Shown one piece after another: positions 1 through 7,046 of a stretch of DNA of 32,776 nucleotides. The stretch's first letter is position 1, and every line of letters starts with the position of its first letter. Under the pieces are notes generated by a model. It saw only the letters and a list, made by a program, of their open reading frames with translations. It made no database searches and was not told the origin of the DNA. This DNA is from Gammaproteobacteria bacterium. Its GTDB lineage: Bacteria; Pseudomonadota; Gammaproteobacteria; Pseudomonadales; Azotimanducaceae. A program made the position numbers and the translations under genes. The stretch is from contig PAPD01000027.1 of NCBI GenBank assembly GCA_002708765.1, forward strand, positions 1-32,776. The letters are read 5' to 3'.

Positions 1-64
1 ACCCAATCAATCTATATCCATTTTTTCTTCTAAAACGCGAAAAAAAAAAGAAAATTCTGTAAAT

Positions 65-83
65 AATAATGATTATCATTTGC
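65..83. promoter_or_regulatory. Candidate Fur box
   Basis: The stretch AATAATGATTATCATTTGC matches the 19-bp enterobacterial Fur consensus (GATAATGATAATCATTATC) at 15 of 19 positions by direct comparison. It sits 131 bp upstream of the first small gene. A poor -10-like TATATC lies at 105-110, so the box would overlap or flank the -35 region, as expected for an iron-dependent repressor site. No siderophore or haem gene is in view, so the target is inferred to be the small genes at 214-610 or an RNA from this leader. Confidence 0.55.
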
Positions 84-120
84 ATTATTGTTTTTTTCTG
101 TTACTATATCTTTGCTTCTT

Positions 121-175
121 AAGGACGTGGGTCGAGTCTAGATATATCGCCTAACTTCCCTCCGTCCACGTCCTT
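121..175 (+). other. Leader inverted repeat / stem-loop
   Basis: A perfect 10-bp inverted repeat, AAGGACGTGG (121-130) and CCACGTCCTT (166-175), encloses a 35-nt loop. It lies between the Fur-box-like site and the first small ORF, so it would fall in the 5' leader of that transcript. No T-run follows the right arm, so it does not look like an intrinsic terminator. It could be an RNA structure controlling translation, part of a small RNA, or a protein-binding dyad; the sequence does not decide. Confidence 0.4.
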
Positions 176-213
176 TGAAGCACTATAGACTTAACAGAGA
201 AGAAGGAGCGCCA

Positions 214-339
214 ATGGTTCCGAATGACACTAAATCAGTGATATCCCTAGTAATAGCGGAATTCAAGTACTGGTTCACGATTCTCGGAACTCTAACTTCT
301 CTATATGCCGTGAGCTGGTATCCGTTTCTGACGAAATAA
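214..339 (+). CDS. Small putative membrane protein, 41 aa
   Basis: This short ORF begins with ATG preceded by a good Shine-Dalgarno sequence (GAAGGAG, about 6 nt upstream) and encodes 41 residues. After a polar start (MVPNDTK) there is one hydrophobic stretch around residues 19-39 (tryptophan and tyrosine rich: YWFTILGTLTSLYAVSWY), ending in a lysine. It reads as a single-span inner membrane miniprotein. I do not recognise the family. The ribosome binding site, the upstream Fur-box-like element and the close downstream small ORF (13 nt) support it as a real gene. Function is unknown; an iron-starvation role is only inferred from the Fur-like site. Confidence 0.5.
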   Translation: MVPNDTKSVISLVIAEFKYWFTILGTLTSLYAVSWYPFLTK

Positions 340-352
340 TCCTCTGACCAGA

Positions 353-610
353 ATGATTAATAAAAGCCCAGGTAGTTCTCCAGCTACAGACGTTCAAACA
401 TTGCTAGCTACAATTTGTTATCTTATGTCACGTCATGCTGAAAACCCGTCTTCACATCTAGCCAACATTATTAGTGATCACTTTTCGATATTACAAAACC
501 ATCCCGATTGCCAGTCGGGCGTTTTGAGAGATCTGGGGAGAAGACTTGGGGTTCATTGGCATAATCTAGCAATGTCTGGCGCAAAAAGAGATAACTCTCT
601 AATACATTAG
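353..610 (+). CDS. Small hypothetical protein, 85 aa
   Basis: An 85-residue ORF starting 13 nt after the preceding 41-aa ORF, with no clear ribosome binding site of its own, so translational coupling is likely. The product appears soluble and mostly helical: a helix-prone centre (residues about 14-50, including LATICYLMSRHA and LANIISDHFSILQNH), then a Cys-containing segment (HPDCQSGVLRDLGRRLGVHW) and a polar tail. It has two cysteines and several histidines (HP, HWH), but no metal-binding motif I can name. I do not recognise the family. Being second in a putative Fur-controlled pair is the only functional clue. Confidence 0.5.
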   Translation: MINKSPGSSPATDVQTLLATICYLMSRHAENPSSHLANIISDHFSILQNHPDCQSGVLRDLGRRLGVHWHNLAMSGAKRDNSLIH

Positions 611-732
611 TCGCAATTCTAATTGAAGACCCTTTAATGCCTAGCTAGACTGCTGAGCACAACATCTTTACCATTCAACAATGGCAAATCGCTATTAATT
701 TTTAAAGATCGTGAAACGTAAAGGTAACTAGA

Positions 733-1149
733 ATGAACCGAATCAATCTGCAACCAAGTGGAGATCAAGTACGAGCTTTTCGGGACAGAAAAACAGGAAA
801 ACCTATCTACATGTTGAATCTCTTAAAATTCAAAGCAAAGGCGGAATACAAGGACCAGCGAGCGACAGATCTTACAGGTAGAGAGGCTTATGCCTTATAC
901 GGAGCAGGTTTTGATCAGGTGATGAAACCTCTTGGTACTGAAATTATCTACTCTGGAGAAATCAGAGGGTTCCTTATTGGTTTTGGAGAAGGCGACTGGG
1001 ACTCTGTAGCTTTAATTAAATACCCATCTACCGACGTAATGTTAGATATGTTTCGCAATCAATCCTATCAGGAGATACAGATTCACCGCGAAGCTGGGCT
1101 TGAGGGCCAGTTGCTCCTTGAATGCGGTCCTGGCTTTCAATTCGTCTGA
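733..1149 (+). CDS. DUF1330 domain-containing protein
   Basis: A 138-aa protein of the DUF1330 family, small proteins with a dimeric alpha/beta-barrel (ferredoxin-like) fold. The family's opening strand, PIYMLNLLKFK, is at residues 24-34, followed by a YxxYG-like segment (EAYALYGAGFDQVMKPLG) and the second repeat (WDSVALIKYPSTDVMLDMF), where the family has a 'D.v.li.yPs..af..m' pattern. Biochemical function is unknown for the family; members often sit near lipid and aromatic catabolism genes. The ATG at 733 has an AAGG sequence 8 nt upstream. It lies 77 bp before mnmH, which seems to have its own -10 box. Confidence 0.85.
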   Translation: MNRINLQPSGDQVRAFRDRKTGKPIYMLNLLKFKAKAEYKDQRATDLTGREAYALYGAGFDQVMKPLGTEIIYSGEIRGFLIGFGEGDWDSVALIKYPSTDVMLDMFRNQSYQEIQIHREAGLEGQLLLECGPGFQFV

Positions 1150-1175
1150 TTTCCAACGGAGAAACAATAAGTGCG

Positions 1176-1181
1176 TATAAT
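1176..1181 (+). promoter_or_regulatory. Candidate -10 box for mnmH
   Basis: A perfect TATAAT lies in the 77-bp gap between the DUF1330 gene and mnmH, about 45 bp upstream of the mnmH ATG, in a very AT-rich stretch. No good -35 hexamer is visible at 16-18 bp spacing, so the promoter is only tentative. Confidence 0.35.
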
Positions 1182-1226
1182 ATATATTATGTTAAATTAT
1201 AAAGGTCGGTATCAATCCTAGCCGGG

Positions 1227-2321
1227 ATGCTGGATAGCCCTATCAAGACAAACCAGGTAAAAACTAATCCTCTCCTTTCGAGAGTATTCGATTCAGGACT
1301 TTCCCTTGTGGACTTGAGAGCTCCCATCGAGTTCGCAAGAGGTTCTTTCCCTGGCGCCCGAAATCTCCCAATACTCTTGGATGAAGAGCGCGAGTTAGTA
1401 GGAATAGAATATAAGCAAAAAGGAAATACTGCGGCTCTTGCGTTAGGACTAAAGCTAGTGTCTGGTCCGAAACGTCAAAAAAGGACTCAGGAATGGATAG
1501 ATTTCCTTGCGACTAATCCAGATTCGCTTCTCTTTTGTTTCCGCGGTGGATTGCGCTCCAAAATTGCCTCCCAATGGATCGAAGAAGCTGGTTTTAAACC
1601 AGAGATTATTCCGCAAGGTTACAAGAAAATCCGAACTGAACTACTTGAAGTATTTGAGAACCAGCCAGGTCTGCTGGTTCTCGGAGGAAAGACTGGTGCG
1701 GGTAAAACAGCGATTATAAAAGAGTTTGAAGAATCAGTTGACCTAGAGGGTCTCGCGTGTCATCGAGGGAGCGCTTTTGGCAGGACCACCCGAGAACAAC
1801 CCACTCAGATCAACTTTGAAAATGCCCTGGCAATTAAACTATACATAAAACGCGACAGCACTGCCATTCTGATAGAAGACGAGGGAAAATTAATTGGCAG
1901 AAACTATTTACCAAAACCTTTTCGTGCTTCGATGTCATTATCTCCCTTAGTTCTCCTAGATGAGCCTACTGAGAGCAGAGTAGAAAATATCTGGCACGAA
2001 TACATTGTTAATCAACTTTCTGAATATGAATCTTTTTTTGGCGAAGCAGCGAACCATGAGTTTTCTAGTTACTTGCAAGCTTCTCTCGAGAATATTAAGA
2101 AAAAACTTGGAAATGTTCTCTACCTTGAACTTAAAGGCGTCATGTCTTCTGCCCTGACCCAAGGAAAACAAGAAGACCACAAGATATGGATTAGAAAATT
2201 ACTCGAGCTTTATTATGACCCCATGTACGAATATCAGCTGCGCCAAAAGCAAAGAAGAGTCATTTTCACTGGGGATGCATTAGAGATCAGGCACTGGCTA
2301 TCAGATTTTTATCGTAAGTAG
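1227..2321 (+). CDS. mnmH: tRNA 2-selenouridine synthase (MnmH/SelU)
   Basis: A 364-aa protein with an N-terminal rhodanese domain followed by a P-loop domain, the layout of YbbB/SelU/MnmH. The enzyme converts 2-thiouridine at wobble position 34 of tRNA(Lys, Glu, Gln) to 2-selenouridine through a geranylated intermediate, using selenophosphate. The rhodanese active-site loop CFRGGLRS carries the catalytic Cys at about residue 104. A Walker A motif, GGKTGAGKT, spans 153-161, and the family signature LEGLACHRGSAFGR follows at 173-186. Length is close to the E. coli protein (364). The Shine-Dalgarno signal before the ATG is weak. The required selenophosphate synthase (selD) is not in this window. 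It ends only 10 bp from the convergent antiporter gene. Confidence 0.92.
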   Translation: MLDSPIKTNQVKTNPLLSRVFDSGLSLVDLRAPIEFARGSFPGARNLPILLDEERELVGIEYKQKGNTAALALGLKLVSGPKRQKRTQEWIDFLATNPDSLLFCFRGGLRSKIASQWIEEAGFKPEIIPQGYKKIRTELLEVFENQPGLLVLGGKTGAGKTAIIKEFEESVDLEGLACHRGSAFGRTTREQPTQINFENALAIKLYIKRDSTAILIEDEGKLIGRNYLPKPFRASMSLSPLVLLDEPTESRVENIWHEYIVNQLSEYESFFGEAANHEFSSYLQASLENIKKKLGNVLYLELKGVMSSALTQGKQEDHKIWIRKLLELYYDPMYEYQLRQKQRRVIFTGDALEIRHWLSDFYRK

Positions 2322-2331
2322 CCTCTATTAA

Positions 2332-4797
2332 CTAACGCTGCTCGTCCGTCTTCATTATCTGGAACTTTATCTCCGGATGTTTCTCAAGAAGAAGCTCTAG
2401 ATCCCCCCGCGAAAGCTCATAAAGTGAGCAAGGAGTTGCGGCGACCGCGGTTGCATTTCTTGGTTCTTCTCTCAAAAGCGCTGCTTCACCAAAAAAGTCT
2501 CCTGCGTACAGAACAGCTAATTTTTCAATCGAGCCAGAATGCTCTATTTCCACTTTAGCTACACCACGAGCTATGAGAAACAAAGAGTTTCCTTTATCAC
2601 CCTGTCTTATAATTGTTTTCCCTCGCGGAATAATTTTCGGCCTTAAAAGACCTGCAAGCCTATTTCTATCTTCCTCATTCAGGCCTCGAAACATAGGAAC
2701 CTTTCCAACTAGCTCCTCAACTTTTATCTCCAGACTACCTGATAAATTATTGTTTTTTAATATTTTTAATTGCTCGTTCTGTTCATCTCTAATCTTCGAA
2801 GCAATACCCCCTTTTAAGAGTCCCAACCTAGAGGCCGTTCCGATGGATTCATGTTCAGCAATCAGAATCAGCCTCTGACCCAATTGCTCTTGGACCGCTT
2901 CGATAAATTCAGGGTATTGAGAACCAACGTCATCAATTTGCTGCCGGATTACGTTAACTATCTCCTCGTATGATTTTCTAACCTTGTCTTCACTAAAGAT
3001 CTCCGCGTCTTGTTTACCAGAAATGACAGAAAATTCTTTAATAACAGCACTAGTTGACCGGTATCTCCCCCAGCTAACGGTATAGTCTCGAACTACTCTC
3101 GAAGCAGCCCTTCTCTCCACCCAGGACTTGAATCCCAAAATTTCCAATATTTTGGAAAAAAAATCATCCATCGTCCTAACCATTGTTCTGGCAACATTCG
3201 ATGTAGGCATTTCTCCTCTATATCTAACACCATCGATCTGCATTTCGAGCCAGCTGTCTAATTCTCTATATGCCCATTCGTCTATCAACCCTTGCGCAAA
3301 CAAATCATAAACTACTGTCTTTTCACGTGCCAAACACCTCAGCGAAAGCACCGAGATGGCCTCTTCTGAAGACAACTCACTAGCTATCTTATTTATTTGA
3401 CCGTCCAATGTCGTCAGATCCTGCTCAAATTTCCCTCGCATATTCCTTGCAATACGTTCTGAAAAATATCCCCCCTCAACCACTTCGTTCAGGCGATTTC
3501 TACCCGCCTTTCGCGCCTGCTTGTTGCCTTCGAGCTTTGCGATGGAGTCAGCTTTACTTAACGCATCTAAACCCAAATATTTAACGAGCAATTCAATCGT
3601 TAAGCCCTGGACGATCAAAGTAAATAGAACAGCGCCCATTACAATTGTTTCTAGGGTCTCCTTGTATTCAAATTCAGGGAGCGAAAGAACAATAGCAAGC
3701 GCAATTGCCCCTCGTAACCCACCCCAATACATAACCAGTTTAAAAGGCATACCAATCGACTCACTTCCCGGAATTCGTCCAACCAAAGGCACTCCTAAGA
3801 ACACAACTAAACCTCTTGCCAAAAGCATTGAACCGGCTACCAACAAGATCTCATCTATTGACTGCCATAGCGCGTTTAAATCTATCTGAAGTCCGACTAG
3901 AAGGAAGATCAATACATTGGCAACGTACGCCAGATACTCCCAAAAGTGCTCCATAAAACCTGCGCTGGAGGGAGAAATTTTTGATTTCCCCCAGGAACCC
4001 ATCGTCATGGCTGCGGCTACCACAGCCATAATTCCACTGACATGGAAAATATGCTCGGCAACTATAAAAGCAAAATAGGCAAGAATAGTTGTCAGGGTGA
4101 TCTCTATATCTGCGTCTTCCTCAACCATTCCTATCAAGGTGCCAGTCGCCCATGCGAAGAGTAATCCGACTAGAACTCCTCCAAGGAAAACAACAAAAAA
4201 TTCGGAAGCACCCGCAAAAAGAACTTGCGATGAAAAAACTCCACTTACCACTAGTCCCGACAATATTGTGGCTAACACTAGGGCCGTAGCGTCATTGAAA
4301 AGGCTTTCCCCTTCAACCAATACAGTCAACCTTTCCGGAACACCTAGCTGTTTGAAAATTGATATTACCGCAACCGGGTCAGTCGCACTCAATATAGCCC
4401 CTAAAAGCAAGGAAACCAAAAACCCGAACTCGGTAAAACTGTAAAATATCGAACCTATAATAGCTGTGGAGATCAACAAGCCCGGAACGGCTAAGGTCAG
4501 AATTGGTCCAAGGTTCCTCGATACTTTTTTGGCATCAAGATTAAAGGCGGACTCAAAAATAAGTGTTGGGATAAAAACAAACAGAACTAACTCTGGGGTA
4601 AGCTCGAAACCTTGCAAAGTCGAAAATATATCGATTCCGTCACCGAAATTAGATATAGAAATCCCTACGAATACGAGTAGGATCGTTAACGGGAGCTTGT
4701 CTAGTTTCTTGCTAGCTATAGTGGTTAGAGCCGCCAGTAATAGTAGCAAGACTATCCCAGTTACCGTATCGGACAAGTGATATTGTATGTCTTCCAA
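2332..4797 (-). CDS. CPA1-family Na+/H+ antiporter with C-terminal cyclic-nucleotide-binding domain
   Basis: An 821-aa inner membrane protein. Residues about 10-420 hold a dozen hydrophobic segments of a CPA1 (NhaP/SOS1-like) antiporter, with the ion-binding motif ATDPVAV (138-144, Asp140) and the conserved EGESLFNDA (162-170, Asp169), plus GGLRGAIALA in a late helix. A long cytosolic region (about 420-700) follows. A cyclic-nucleotide-binding domain occupies roughly 700-815, with the phosphate-binding-cassette signature FGEAALLREEPRNATA (769-784), including the Glu771 and Arg780 type contacts. The layout recalls plant SOS1 and related bacterial exchangers. It should exchange cytosolic Na+ (or K+) for H+; gating by cAMP or cGMP is inference. 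It is transcribed away from tetR across a 303-bp regulatory region. Confidence 0.9.
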   Translation of the reverse strand: MEDIQYHLSDTVTGIVLLLLLAALTTIASKKLDKLPLTILLVFVGISISNFGDGIDIFSTLQGFELTPELVLFVFIPTLIFESAFNLDAKKVSRNLGPILTLAVPGLLISTAIIGSIFYSFTEFGFLVSLLLGAILSATDPVAVISIFKQLGVPERLTVLVEGESLFNDATALVLATILSGLVVSGVFSSQVLFAGASEFFVVFLGGVLVGLLFAWATGTLIGMVEEDADIEITLTTILAYFAFIVAEHIFHVSGIMAVVAAAMTMGSWGKSKISPSSAGFMEHFWEYLAYVANVLIFLLVGLQIDLNALWQSIDEILLVAGSMLLARGLVVFLGVPLVGRIPGSESIGMPFKLVMYWGGLRGAIALAIVLSLPEFEYKETLETIVMGAVLFTLIVQGLTIELLVKYLGLDALSKADSIAKLEGNKQARKAGRNRLNEVVEGGYFSERIARNMRGKFEQDLTTLDGQINKIASELSSEEAISVLSLRCLAREKTVVYDLFAQGLIDEWAYRELDSWLEMQIDGVRYRGEMPTSNVARTMVRTMDDFFSKILEILGFKSWVERRAASRVVRDYTVSWGRYRSTSAVIKEFSVISGKQDAEIFSEDKVRKSYEEIVNVIRQQIDDVGSQYPEFIEAVQEQLGQRLILIAEHESIGTASRLGLLKGGIASKIRDEQNEQLKILKNNNLSGSLEIKVEELVGKVPMFRGLNEEDRNRLAGLLRPKIIPRGKTIIRQGDKGNSLFLIARGVAKVEIEHSGSIEKLAVLYAGDFFGEAALLREEPRNATAVAATPCSLYELSRGDLELLLEKHPEIKFQIMKTDEQR

Positions 4798-5100
4798 TCG
4801 CCTAACCCCCGCTCTTTGTTATTCGAAATAGCTCTTAGCTCTGAGCACCTCTGTTATCTTTTAACTAATTCAAATAAATTTGGTATAACAGATCGTTGCA
4901 TCTGTTTTTTCAGATAGTATCACCTAAAGAAAATTTGTTCTTGCCCGATTCTAAACGGATGGGTCAGTTAATTATCCGGTAGAATCCTTGTTGGAGCCGT
5001 GCTGCTCTTAGCGAATTATATTCTGCTTTAAATTCCAACATAATAGTGTAGAATCAGCTACTTATTCTACAAATTAGAGAAGTGTTCAGGACAAAGCTTG
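4798..5100. promoter_or_regulatory. Divergent intergenic region between antiporter and tetR
   Basis: This 303-bp non-coding stretch separates two divergently transcribed genes and must hold both promoters. Visible structure: a 7-bp inverted repeat AACAGAT/ATCTGTT (4887-4893 and 4900-4906) whose right arm runs into six Ts on the plus strand, a GTAGAAT at 4979-4985, and an 8-bp dyad near tetR that repeats the same heptamer. No ORF in it looks coding. The first hairpin could be an intrinsic terminator or attenuator in the tetR leader, but a short stem of low G+C makes this weak. Confidence 0.5.
5047..5071. promoter_or_regulatory. Candidate TetR operator dyad
   Basis: A perfect 8-bp inverted repeat, TGTAGAAT (5047-5054) and ATTCTACA (5064-5071), with a 9-nt spacer, ends 29 bp before the tetR start codon. 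A third copy of the heptamer GTAGAAT is at 4979-4985. Position and size suit a TetR-family autoregulatory operator that may also act on the divergent antiporter promoter. Assignment to this regulator is inferred from position only. Confidence 0.45.
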
Positions 5101-5802
5101 ATGGATGATCGAGAATCAGAACGTCGAAACAACACAAAGAGAAGCCTTCTAGCGTCTGCAAGAGCGCTCGTAGAAGAGCGCGGCAGCGATCGCATCTCCA
5201 TCCAAGAAATAACTCAAAGAGCGGAGGTCGCTACTGGAACCTACTACAATTATTTCGATAACAAGCACCAGATATTCCTAGCAGTAGCGGATAGTATCCG
5301 CGAAGAAATGGCAGATGACCTGGAGCCAATCAGAATAAAAATCAAAGACCCCGCCATGAGGGTTACTATGACTTTACGCTATTATTTTAACCAAGCTATC
5401 ACAAATCAAGATTGGAAGGATTTTATATCCCGTACGAGACTTGAAAACGAGGTAATTCTAAGTCAATCCGAGGAACAAGCGCTATCGGACATAGAAGACG
5501 GAATAAAGGGGGGAAGGTTTCGAGTAGACGATTCGGAATTCACCCGATCTCTAATAACTGGGATGGTAAGACACGTTGTCTGCTCTATTAGAGATCAAAA
5601 GGCAGACAGAAAAGCAATTGATTACGCTATAAGATCGATACTTCAAATGCTTGGATTGCCAGAACTGGTTTCTAAAGCACTAACGCAAACTCCGCTACCA
5701 CCTATTGCTGCTTCTAAGCGAAACAAACACGAAAAGACACAAAATAGTGGCCTAGCTCCAGTAACATCTATTAGTGAGTACTCATCGTCGTTTAAGACTT
5801 AA
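5101..5802 (+). CDS. TetR/AcrR family transcriptional regulator
   Basis: A 233-aa regulator. The N-terminal helix-turn-helix domain is clear: residues 12-60 include LVEERGSDRISIQEITQRA and the recognition-helix pattern VATGTYYNYFDNKHQIF. The C-terminal ligand-binding domain (about 65-190) is divergent, and the last 40 residues form a polar, probably disordered tail, longer than usual for the family. The ATG at 5101 is chosen over an in-frame TTG immediately before it. Regulators of this class often control acyl-CoA or efflux genes. Neighbours are the divergent antiporter and the convergent acyl-CoA dehydrogenases, whose coding end is 13 bp away. The likely operator is the dyad just upstream. 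Confidence 0.88.
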   Translation: MDDRESERRNNTKRSLLASARALVEERGSDRISIQEITQRAEVATGTYYNYFDNKHQIFLAVADSIREEMADDLEPIRIKIKDPAMRVTMTLRYYFNQAITNQDWKDFISRTRLENEVILSQSEEQALSDIEDGIKGGRFRVDDSEFTRSLITGMVRHVVCSIRDQKADRKAIDYAIRSILQMLGLPELVSKALTQTPLPPIAASKRNKHEKTQNSGLAPVTSISEYSSSFKT

Positions 5803-5815
5803 ATTTCTCCGCTCC

Positions 5816-7030
5816 CTAGAGCCCAAGCACCAATTTAGCCATTATATTTCTCTGTATTTCGTTAGAGCCAGCGTAAATAGAAACCTTCCTGGTATTAAAA
5901 TAGGCGGGTCCGGCTTTATTCGATTCTATAGAACCAATAGGCTCCCAATTAAGCCCCTTCGTAGGCGCCGGATGGCAAAAAGGAAAGAGATAATTACCCG
6001 CAGCCTCCGCCGCTAGTTCCGTTAGCCTCTGTTGAAGCTCGGTTCCTTTACATTTCAGAAGAGAGGATTCTGGACCAACATTTTTTCCGGCTGAAAGGCT
6101 CGAAAGAATTCTTAGTTCTGTGAATTCCATCGCAGATATAGCTATTTCCGTTTCCGCGATTTTGTTTGAAAAATCTGTCGAGTCAATCAGAATTTCCGAA
6201 TCAGCGCTGTTTGCAGTACTAGAAGCGATATTTTTAATCCTGTTAAGCCCTGCCTTCAGTCCATGGCTATATGCATTCCCTCTTTCAAATTCCAGTAGAT
6301 ATTTAGCATAGGTCCAACCTTTACCTTCCTCACCAATAAGATTATGAGCCGGAACCTTTACGTCTTCGAAATAGACCATATTGATTTCCTGAAAACCGGG
6401 CGGTGGACCATCAATGGTTACGATCGGTTTCACATCAATTCCCGCGCTTTTCATGTCAATCAGCAGAAACGAAATCCCTTTTTGAGGGATTTCTTCCTCT
6501 TGAGTTCGAACCAGACAAAATATCATATCAGCGTGCTGAGCCATCGTAGTCCATGTTTTTGTCCCATTTACGATATAGTGGTCTCCATCTCTTACAGCCT
6601 TTGTCCGCAACGAAGCAAGATCTGATCCCGAGCCGGGCTCAGAATACCCCTGACACCACCATACCTTCCCCGATAGTATGTCCGGCAGGTATTTTTCTTT
6701 CTGAGCTTCTGTTCCGAATTTCATGATGACCGGCGCCACCATGCTTATGCCAAAAGGGATAACGCCGGGCGTTCCAGCCGAAGCCATCTCTAGGTCAAAC
6801 AGATAACGTTGTGTTGGAGTAAAACAGGGTCCGCCGAACTCCTCTGGCCAGTTGACGCCAGCCCAACCTTTTTCAAACAAGGCTTGCTGCCAATATATAT
6901 AGTCCTCCTTTGTTAGCGTCCCACCTGTCAGAGAACTTCTTTCCCTCATCTCCCTAGGATAATTCTCTTCAATCCAGCTCTTTACCTCCTGCTGAAACTT
7001 TAGATCTTCTTCACTGAAAACTAAATCCAT
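5816..7030 (-). CDS. Acyl-CoA dehydrogenase (second gene of pair)
   Basis: A 404-aa flavoprotein of the acyl-CoA dehydrogenase superfamily, catalysing FAD-dependent alpha,beta-desaturation of an acyl-CoA. The three-domain layout is visible: an N-terminal helical domain, the flavin motif YSEPGSGSDLASL with GTKTWTTMA in the beta domain, and a C-terminal helical domain ending YAGSNEIQRNIMAKLVLGL. The position of the medium-chain catalytic Glu is Ala387 here (YAGS rather than YEGT), as in one partner of FadE28/FadE29-like complexes and in enzymes that keep the base elsewhere. The ATG at 7030 is preferred to an upstream TTG because it has a strong AGAGGAAGG site. It starts 16 bp after its upstream partner, so the two are co-transcribed. 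Substrate is not determinable. Confidence 0.9.
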   Translation of the reverse strand: MDLVFSEEDLKFQQEVKSWIEENYPREMRERSSLTGGTLTKEDYIYWQQALFEKGWAGVNWPEEFGGPCFTPTQRYLFDLEMASAGTPGVIPFGISMVAPVIMKFGTEAQKEKYLPDILSGKVWWCQGYSEPGSGSDLASLRTKAVRDGDHYIVNGTKTWTTMAQHADMIFCLVRTQEEEIPQKGISFLLIDMKSAGIDVKPIVTIDGPPPGFQEINMVYFEDVKVPAHNLIGEEGKGWTYAKYLLEFERGNAYSHGLKAGLNRIKNIASSTANSADSEILIDSTDFSNKIAETEIAISAMEFTELRILSSLSAGKNVGPESSLLKCKGTELQQRLTELAAEAAGNYLFPFCHPAPTKGLNWEPIGSIESNKAGPAYFNTRKVSIYAGSNEIQRNIMAKLVLGL

Positions 7031-7046
7031 GTGCCTTCCTCTTTGC

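Noticed and set aside
3521..4780. Plus-strand open frames of 104-122 codons inside the antiporter gene
   Set aside because: They are antisense shadows of a strongly conserved membrane protein and have Ser/Thr/Pro/Lys-rich translations with no known motifs.
4887..4910. AACAGAT/ATCTGTT hairpin followed by six Ts, as an intrinsic terminator
   Set aside because: It lies between two divergent genes with no plus-strand gene ending nearby, and the stem is low in G+C. Kept only as a note in the intergenic region.
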